Below, piece by piece: positions 6,698 to 11,037 of a DNA stretch of 11,037 nucleotides. The stretch lies in contig JAAYBE010000203.1 of assembly GCA_012719015.1 (NCBI GenBank), positions 1 through 11,037 of the forward strand. The letters run 5' to 3'. The notes beneath the pieces were generated by a model. The model ran no database searches. It was not told the origin of the DNA and worked only from the letters and a program-made list of their open reading frames with translations. This DNA comes from Actinomycetota bacterium. GTDB lineage: Bacteria; Actinomycetota; Thermoleophilia; UBA2241. The position numbers and the translations under genes were made by a program. Every line of letters starts with the position of its first letter. The first letter of the stretch is position 1.

Positions 6698-6733
6698 CGG
6701 CAACCGGGGGACGCGCGTCGGACGCCGCCGCCG

Positions 6734-6762
6734 GGCTCAGCCGCCGCCAGGCTCAGCCGCCG
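6734..6762. repeat. 13-bp tandem repeat over the rseP stop codon
   Basis: GGCTCAGCCGCCG occurs at 6734-6746 and again at 6750-6762, a 16-base period. The second copy contains the rseP stop codon and last Gly codons. The first, lying downstream in the direction of transcription, repeats the same TGA triplet. It looks like a small replication-slippage duplication with no evident effect on the protein. Confidence 0.8.
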
Positions 6763-8009
6763 AAGATGCGCTTGAGGTCGTTGAACGTCAGGAAGATGAA
6801 CAGCATGACCAGCAGCACGGTGCCGAACGCGACCAATCGCTCGAACACGAGGGAGTCGAGCCGGCGGCCGCGGATGCGCTCCACCACGTTCATGGCGATG
6901 TGCCCGCCGTCGAAGGGAAGGACCGGCAGCAGGTTGATCAGCCCGAGGTTGAAGCTCAGGAACGCCAGCAGCACCGGGTACCAGTCCTGCTGCACGGCCT
7001 GGCGGCTGACGTCGATGATCCCGACCGGCCCCACGGCTCCGTCCGGGCCGGTCGCGCTGATCCTGCCGGTGATGAGCCACCAGAAACCGGTGAACGTCCC
7101 GACGGCGACGTCCTTGAAGCCGATGAGGCCGAGCCTCACCGCCTCAATGGGTCCGGGCCGCTCGAGCACCACTCCGGCACGCACTCCGAGATATCCGTTC
7201 CCGGGCGCCTGAGGGTTCTCCGTGAGGGTGAGCTTGACGGTCCGCTCACCACCCCCCGTGTGGGGCCGATAGATGAGCGCGATGGTCTTGCCGGGGTTCG
7301 CGCGGAAGAAGGCCGACGCCTCGTCCCACGTCGTCCAGCGCATGCCGTCGGCGCCGACCAGCGTGTCGCCGGCCACGAGACCGGCCTCCGCCGCCGGCTC
7401 GCCCGGGACCACCTCGTCGAGGGTGAGGCTGGCCGTGGCGACGCCCTGGATGCCGATGAACAGCATCAGGATGACCGCCGCCGTGACGAAGTTCATCAGC
7501 GGGCCGGCGGCGATGACGACGTTGCGCTGCCACACCGCCCTCCTGAAGTAGGCCCGTTCACCGGTCCCCTCGGGCGTCTCCTCCTCGGGAGTCATGCCGC
7601 TGATCTTGCAGAAGCCGCCCAACGGGATGATGCCGACGCCGTACTCCGTCTCGCCCCACGTGCGTCGCAGCGCCGCCGGCGGGAACCCCACGTAGAACTT
7701 CTCCACCCGCATGCCCAGGGTCTTGGCGGCGATGAAGTGGCCGAGCTCATGGACGGTGATGAGCAGCGCGAGGCCGAGGATGGCGATGACCCACGACCAT
7801 TGTCCGAGCACGACGGCCGCGACCACGGCGCCGCCGAGCAGCAGCGACCAGGGGCTCAGGGTCCGGCGTGGAGGCTCCAGCCCCGGACGGTCCGCCTCCT
7901 CGTCCCGCCGGCGCCTCCGCTCGCCTCTGGGCGGCTTGCGGCCGCCCCCCTGCGACCCAGCCTCGGGCCCGGCAGCCTGCTCGTCATAGCCTGTGAGGTC
8001 ATCGTCCAT
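6753..8009 (-). CDS. rseP: Site-2 intramembrane zinc metalloprotease (RseP/Rip1-like)
   Basis: A 418-residue membrane protease (M50) that cuts transmembrane segments of anti-sigma factors and other substrates inside the bilayer. The zinc motif HELGH is at 87-91, and the third-ligand motif lies in LPVLPFDGGH (361-370) with D367. The conserved FPP of YVGFPPAAL is at 109-111. One PDZ domain covers about 192-265 (EPAAEAGLVAGDTLV). Hydrophobic segments flank the PDZ domain and end the protein. In RseP and Rip1 the zinc motif lies about 20 residues from the N-terminus. Here it is preceded by ~50 hydrophilic residues, including RRRRR at 31-35, and by an extra hydrophobic stretch (~54-71). The ATG at 8009 lies 8 bases downstream of a TATCTT box. 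Its place after dxr and near ispG matches the dxr-rip1-gcpE order of mycobacteria. Confidence 0.96.
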   Translation of the reverse strand: MDDDLTGYDEQAAGPEAGSQGGGRKPPRGERRRRRDEEADRPGLEPPRRTLSPWSLLLGGAVVAAVVLGQWSWVIAILGLALLITVHELGHFIAAKTLGMRVEKFYVGFPPAALRRTWGETEYGVGIIPLGGFCKISGMTPEEETPEGTGERAYFRRAVWQRNVVIAAGPLMNFVTAAVILMLFIGIQGVATASLTLDEVVPGEPAAEAGLVAGDTLVGADGMRWTTWDEASAFFRANPGKTIALIYRPHTGGGERTVKLTLTENPQAPGNGYLGVRAGVVLERPGPIEAVRLGLIGFKDVAVGTFTGFWWLITGRISATGPDGAVGPVGIIDVSRQAVQQDWYPVLLAFLSFNLGLINLLPVLPFDGGHIAMNVVERIRGRRLDSLVFERLVAFGTVLLVMLFIFLTFNDLKRIFGG

Positions 8010-8012
8010 GAA

Positions 8013-8024
8013 GTATCAAGATAC
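8013..8024 (-). promoter_or_regulatory. Candidate rseP promoter: TATCTT -10 box inside a palindrome
   Basis: TATCTT (8018-8023, minus strand) has 8 bases between it and the rseP ATG, so the transcript would be leaderless or nearly so. The box lies within the imperfect palindrome GTATCTTGATAC (8013-8024), two 5-base arms around TT. That could be a small operator or could simply be an AT-rich -10 region. Confidence 0.5.
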
Positions 8025-8029
8025 CCGTT

Positions 8030-8056
8030 CCGCACCGAGTGCACATCGCCGTGCGG
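8030..8056. repeat. Inverted repeat upstream of the rseP promoter
   Basis: CCGCAC (8030-8035) and GTGCGG (8051-8056) are 6-base arms around a 15-base centre, just upstream of the TATCTT box and covering its -35 region. An octamer in the centre, GCACATCG (8041-8048), recurs directly at 8082-8089. This could be a regulator binding region for rseP; no known operator is recognised. Confidence 0.35.
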
Positions 8057-8076
8057 CTCCCCATTCCGGAAGGGCC

Positions 8077-8091
8077 GCCGAGCACATCGGC
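8077..8091 (-). other. Stem-loop between dxr and rseP
   Basis: GCCGA (8077-8081) and TCGGC (8087-8091) form a 5-bp stem with a 5-base loop, about 40 bases past the dxr stop. There is no U-run; it is at best a weak 3'-end or processing signal. Confidence 0.25.
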
Positions 8092-8131
8092 TCTGCCGGG
8101 GGCGTGGCGTGCGATCCGAGACCGGACGCGG

Positions 8132-9472
8132 TCAGTCGCGCGCGGCCACGGCCTCGGCCGCCACCGCGCGCGCCTCCGCGTCCGCAGCGTAGACGTCGTC
8201 GAGCGACTCCAGTCGTGCGTCGCCGAGCTGCCCGAGACTCGCCTCCACCACCTCGGGGATGCCGAGGAAGGACAGCCGCCGGTCGAGGAACGCCGCCACG
8301 GCGACCTCGTTGGCGGCGTTCAGGACCACCGGCGCAGCCACCGTCTTCGGGCCGTCGCCCCTCGCCGCCGCGGTGCGTTCGGCCAGCATCGCCTGTGTCC
8401 CCGCGCTCTCCGCCAGCGCGAGACAGCGGAAGGTCCTCGTATCAGGCCGCTCGAACGCGATCGCGGTCGCGAAGACGTCCAGCCGCCGTACCTGCGGGAG
8501 CAGTGGCCGCTCGGGATACGCAAGCGCCCAACCGATGGGCGTCCGCATGTCGGGTACTCCGAGATGGGCGAGGATCGCGCCGTCCGTGAACCGCGCCATG
8601 CTGTGCACCGTGCTCTTCGGGTCGAGCACCACGGTGATGTGTTCATACGGCACACCGAACAGATAGTGAGCCTCGATCAGCTCGAGGCCCTTGTTCATGA
8701 GCGTGGCGGAGTCGACGGTGATCTTGGGGCCCATGGACCAGTTGGGATGCGCCAACGCGTCGTCAGGCGTCACGGTCGCCAGCCGGGCAGCCGGCCGGCC
8801 GCGGAAGGGACCTCCGGAGCCCGTCAGCAGGAGCTCTTCGAGAGCGCGCGGCGGGGCGGCGCCGACGACGCCGGCAAGAGCCCAAGGCTCGGACGAGGCC
8901 TCCTTCCCCCCTCGGCGCCGTCGGCCGAGGCGGGTTCCTCCCGCGTCCCCGGACGGCGCGCCGGCCGCGATGCACTGGTACAACGCGCTGTGCTCGCTGT
9001 CCACAGGCAGGATGAGCGAGCCCGACCGACGGGCCAGCTCAAGCACGAACGGCCCCCCGGCGACCATGCTCTCCTTGTTGGCCAGCGCCAACGTGGCGCC
9101 GGCCTCGAGCGTCGCGACGGTGGCGCGCAGCCCGGCCGCGCCGACCACGGCGTTGAGCACGACGAGCGGTACGCCGGCGGCGGCCGCCCGCTCGGCGGCG
9201 GCCGCCACAAGCTCGCGCACGCCGGTGTCGCCGGCCCGCACCACGAGCTCGGGCGCCCATGCCGCAGCCTCGGATGCGGCCCCAGGCTCGTGCAGGCACA
9301 CCTCGCGAACGCCGTACGCGCGCGCCTGTTCGACGATCCCGGCCACGTCCTGCCCGGCCGCCAGCCCCACGAGAGCCAGATCCGGCACCGCCGGCAGCAC
9401 CTCGAGCGCCTGGCGACCGATCGAGCCGGTGGAGCCGAGGATGAGCAGATGGCGTGTCGCGTCCCGGGTCAC
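8132..9472 (-). CDS. dxr: 1-deoxy-D-xylulose 5-phosphate reductoisomerase (DXR/IspC), with two insertions
   Basis: NADPH- and divalent-metal-dependent enzyme that makes 2-C-methyl-D-erythritol 4-phosphate, the committed MEP-pathway step and the target of fosmidomycin. The nucleotide loop GSTGSIG is at 13-19, NKES at 132-135, and the metal-binding VDSEHS at 157-162 (D158, E160). The substrate-loop SGGPFRG is at 219-225, MNKGLELIEAHYLF at 259-272, and NAANE at 385-389. At 446 residues it is about 45 longer than usual. Residues ~172-206 form an extra Gly/Arg/Ala-rich stretch with RRRR between the metal site and the GSGGPFRG loop, and ~360-378 adds roughly a dozen residues before NAANE. Codon use in both is like the rest of the gene, and no frame break is seen. 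The start is GTG at 9472, with a TACGCT box 7 bases upstream and no ribosome site. Confidence 0.96.
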   Translation of the reverse strand: MTRDATRHLLILGSTGSIGRQALEVLPAVPDLALVGLAAGQDVAGIVEQARAYGVREVCLHEPGAASEAAAWAPELVVRAGDTGVRELVAAAAERAAAAGVPLVVLNAVVGAAGLRATVATLEAGATLALANKESMVAGGPFVLELARRSGSLILPVDSEHSALYQCIAAGAPSGDAGGTRLGRRRRGGKEASSEPWALAGVVGAAPPRALEELLLTGSGGPFRGRPAARLATVTPDDALAHPNWSMGPKITVDSATLMNKGLELIEAHYLFGVPYEHITVVLDPKSTVHSMARFTDGAILAHLGVPDMRTPIGWALAYPERPLLPQVRRLDVFATAIAFERPDTRTFRCLALAESAGTQAMLAERTAAARGDGPKTVAAPVVLNAANEVAVAAFLDRRLSFLGIPEVVEASLGQLGDARLESLDDVYAADAEARAVAAEAVAARD

Positions 9473-9479
9473 GGGCGCA

Positions 9480-9485
9480 AGCGTA
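9480..9485 (-). promoter_or_regulatory. Candidate -10 box (TACGCT) giving a leaderless dxr mRNA
   Basis: GGTACGCT on the minus strand is followed by 7 bases and the GTG at 9472, so transcription would begin at or within a base of the start codon. It suggests that dxr has its own promoter and is not only read through from cdsA. Confidence 0.5.
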
Positions 9486-9502
9486 CCACGCGAGGCGAAG
9501 AT

Positions 9503-9531
9503 GACCGGCCGCAGCGCAGCGTCTGCCGGTC
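9503..9531. repeat. Inverted repeat upstream of dxr
   Basis: GACCGGC (9503-9509) and GCCGGTC (9525-9531) are perfect 7-base arms around 15 bases, in the 150-base gap between cdsA and dxr. The right arm would lie near the -35 region or farther upstream of the proposed dxr promoter. It may be an operator or part of a 3' structure of the cdsA transcript. Confidence 0.35.
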
Positions 9532-9599
9532 TTCGGAGCGGACGGTCGCGGAGGCAGAGCGACAGAGCGCGCCCGGCGCGGGAGGCCCGTCGCAGTGAT

Positions 9600-9613
9600 G
9601 ATCCGGGCGGATC
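9600..9613 (-). other. Stem-loop just after cdsA
   Basis: GATCC (9600-9604) and GGATC (9609-9613) form a 5-bp stem with a 4-base GC loop, 9 bases beyond the cdsA stop. A second short inverted repeat, GGTCT/AGACC, spans the stop codon itself (9619-9631). Neither is followed by a U-run, so termination is only a possibility. Confidence 0.3.
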
Positions 9614-9622
9614 CGGAGGGTC

Positions 9623-10405
9623 TCAGAGACCGACGACGAGCGTCAGGGCGAAATAGGCCGCGACCGCGGCGAAGATGAGGGCGTCGAACCGGTCGAGCAC
9701 CCCGCCGTGGCCCGGCACGCCGCGACCGGAGTCCTTGATCTGCACGTCGCGCTTGACGAGGCTCTCGAAGAGGTCGCCGAGCGGCCCCGCGACGGCGATG
9801 ACGGCGCCCAGCAGGAGCGAGCCGCTCAGCGGCAACGGAGAGTACAGGCCGATGAGCAGGACGAGCAGCACCGTACTTACGGCGCCGCCGGCGAAGCCCT
9901 CCCAGGTCTTCTTGGGCGAGAGCGCCGGCGCCATGGGCGTGCTGCCGAACGCCTTGCCGGTGAAGTAGGCCATGGTGTCGCCCGCCCACGTGCCGAAGAT
10001 CACGGTGAGGAGGATCAGTCCGTTCTCGTCCATGGGGCGCAGCAGGAGCAGGGCCCCGAACCCGAGGCCGACGTACACCATGCCCAGGGCGGTGACCGCC
10101 ATACGGACCGTGACGCCGCGCTTGGGCCCCACGGCCAAGCCGAGGAGCGCCGTGAACAGGACGCCCGCGGCCGTCGCGCCCACGAACGCCGTGGGGCTGA
10201 AGAACCACGCACTGGCCAGCATGAGGGCCACGCCGAGGAGCCCCGCCAACGGCAGCGGTCGGTACACGCGCGTGAGCCGGTAGAACTCCGTCACGGCGAG
10301 CAGAGCGAGCGTGAGCACGACGAAGAACAACACCAGACCGCCGTGTGCCGCCACGACGATCGCCAGCGCCCCGAGGACGAGGCCGGTGATGATGCGCGTG
10401 GTCAC
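9623..10405 (-). CDS. cdsA: Phosphatidate cytidylyltransferase (CDP-diacylglycerol synthase)
   Basis: Integral membrane enzyme that makes CDP-diacylglycerol from phosphatidic acid and CTP, the precursor of phosphatidylglycerol, cardiolipin and phosphatidylinositol. It has 260 residues with several hydrophobic helices from the N-terminus on. The complete CTP-transferase signature occupies residues 215-241: SLVKRD, then IKD, PGHGG (231-235) and DRFD (238-241). Upstream are the conserved GTWAGDTMAYFTGK and SPKKTWEGF. The GTG start overlaps the uppS stop as GTGA, so the two genes are almost certainly co-transcribed and translationally coupled. GGGGA lies about 6 bases upstream of the GTG. Length and motifs are normal for the family. 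Confidence 0.97.
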   Translation of the reverse strand: MTTRIITGLVLGALAIVVAAHGGLVLFFVVLTLALLAVTEFYRLTRVYRPLPLAGLLGVALMLASAWFFSPTAFVGATAAGVLFTALLGLAVGPKRGVTVRMAVTALGMVYVGLGFGALLLLRPMDENGLILLTVIFGTWAGDTMAYFTGKAFGSTPMAPALSPKKTWEGFAGGAVSTVLLVLLIGLYSPLPLSGSLLLGAVIAVAGPLGDLFESLVKRDVQIKDSGRGVPGHGGVLDRFDALIFAAVAAYFALTLVVGL

Positions 10406-11037
10406 GGGGCGTCCCCGGACGTGGATCCGCTCGCAGGACGGGCGCGGCGGCCGCCGAAACGGCGTTGGCGCCGCGCGTAGTCGGCCAGCGCCGCATCCAG
10501 ATCATCCGGTCCGAAATCGGGCCAGAACCGGTCGCTGAAGTACAGCTCGGCGTAGGCGCACTGCCAGAGCAGGAAGTTGCTGATGCGAAGCTCCCCCGAG
10601 GTGCGGATCAGCAGCTCGGGGTCGTGCATCTCCGGCGCGTAGAGGTGACGACGCAGGTCGTCCTCGGTGAACTCGGGCGCCTCCTCCGGGGCGACGATGT
10701 CGCTCTCGAACGCCGCCGCCGCGTGCTCCGCCGCCAGACCCCTCGCAGCGTCGAGCAGCTCACGTCGCCCGCCGTAGCCGAAGGCGATGTACAGCGTCAT
10801 CCTCGTGTTGGCGGCGGTCAGCGCCTCGGCCTCCTCGATGCGGCGGACCAGGGCGTCCGGCACCCCCTCGCGGCGCCCGACGAAGCGGACGCGCGCACCT
10901 CTCGCGTGCATGTCGGGCACCTGCGAATCTATCATCTCGACGAAGAGCTGCATCAGCGCCTCGACCTCCTCCCGCGGACGGTTCCAGTTCTCCGTGCTGA
11001 AGGAGTACACCGTCACCTCCCGGATGCCGAGGTCGAG
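10402..11037 (-). CDS. uppS: Isoprenyl (undecaprenyl/decaprenyl) diphosphate synthase, cis type; N-terminus beyond window
   Basis: Cytosolic cis-prenyltransferase that adds isopentenyl diphosphate units to make the polyprenyl carrier of peptidoglycan and surface-glycan synthesis. The visible 211 residues begin LDLGIREVTVYSFSTENWNRP, wherein YSFSTENW is a family hallmark. They continue with FGYGGRREL (the usual NYGGR position, Asn replaced by Gly) and LLIRTSGELRISNFLLWQ with AELYFSDRFWPDF near the C-terminus. About 60-70 N-terminal residues, including the catalytic DGNGRWA motif, lie beyond base 11037. The reading frame is open to the window edge, so the GTG at 11016 is internal. Chain length (C50, C55 or shorter) cannot be judged from this part. 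The 3' end overlaps cdsA by 4 bases. It feeds on precursors made by dxr and ispG in the same cluster. Confidence 0.95.
   Translation of the reverse strand, partial: LDLGIREVTVYSFSTENWNRPREEVEALMQLFVEMIDSQVPDMHARGARVRFVGRREGVPDALVRRIEEAEALTAANTRMTLYIAFGYGGRRELLDAARGLAAEHAAAAFESDIVAPEEAPEFTEDDLRRHLYAPEMHDPELLIRTSGELRISNFLLWQCAYAELYFSDRFWPDFGPDDLDAALADYARRQRRFGGRRARPASGSTSGDAP

Noticed and set aside
8855..8959. DXR extra stretch as an intein, mobile insertion or frameshift
   Set aside because: It is far too short for an intein, has no target-site duplication or transposase, and the frame and codon bias run through unbroken. It is better seen as an enlarged loop.
6378..9598. Two long plus-strand open frames (6378-8192 and 8039-9598) opposite the epimerase 5' end, rseP and dxr
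   Set aside because: Both are shadows of well-supported minus-strand genes; they are Arg/His/Asp-rich without motifs.
4119..9631. Treating the GC-rich stem-loops in the gaps as intrinsic terminators
   Set aside because: None has a downstream U-run. Short inverted repeats are common at this base composition, so they are listed only as low-confidence structures.
11014..11016. GTG at 11016 as the uppS start
   Set aside because: Conserved family sequence (LDLGIREVTVYSFS) continues upstream in frame to the window edge, so this GTG is an internal Val codon.
1..11037. CRISPR array, tRNA or rRNA gene, prophage, insertion sequence or defence system
   Set aside because: I found no regularly spaced repeats, no tRNA-like cloverleaf or 16S/23S landmarks and no transposase, integrase or defence-gene motif. 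Almost all bases are covered by the genes described.

Overview
The window is very GC-rich, with almost every third codon position G or C. Most of it is a minus-strand chromosomal housekeeping cluster. In transcriptional order from the right edge it holds uppS (5' end missing), cdsA, dxr, rseP (site-2 protease), an NAD-dependent sugar epimerase, ispG, a 61-codon membrane ORF, fcl (GDP-L-fucose synthase) and, beyond one plus-strand glycosyltransferase, proS (last codons missing). The order dxr, site-2 protease, ispG, with uppS/cdsA upstream and proS downstream, together with the base composition and TANNNT promoter boxes almost touching start codons, points to a high-GC Actinomycetota chromosome. 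A deep-branching class such as Thermoleophilia is possible, but I cannot fix the rank from sequence alone. I see no tRNA, rRNA, CRISPR, insertion sequence, phage gene or origin.

Right part (about 8130-11037): uppS and cdsA overlap by 4 bases (GTGA) and supply the undecaprenyl carrier lipid and CDP-diacylglycerol. A 150-base gap with inverted repeats leads to dxr, the committed step of the MEP isoprenoid pathway. This DXR is unusually long and carries two insertions. Middle part (4537-8010): rseP has a long basic N-terminal extension and probably one additional membrane segment. An epimerase, not part of the usual cluster, lies between rseP and ispG. Its stop codon overlaps the preferred ispG start, so the two are probably translationally coupled. 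IspG keeps three cluster cysteines and the glutamate ligand but has a Gly to Glu change beside that ligand.

Left part (1-4536): downstream of ispG is a small single-pass membrane ORF, then a stem-loop and an apparently independent promoter for fcl. fcl converges on a GT-B glycosyltransferase, and the two reading frames overlap by 35 bases on opposite strands. The glycosyltransferase and proS diverge from a 137-base region with a TAGCAT box on each strand and a 6-bp inverted repeat between them.

Together the genes make isoprenoid precursors (dxr, ispG), elongate them to the carrier lipid for cell-wall and surface polysaccharides (uppS), make phospholipid precursor (cdsA) and make or transfer nucleotide sugars (epimerase, fcl, glycosyltransferase). 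The glycan genes look inserted into an otherwise conserved core. I do not see a clearly new system. The items most worth checking are the run of near-leaderless promoters, the DXR insertions, the RseP N-terminus, the small membrane protein and the glycan genes within the core cluster.
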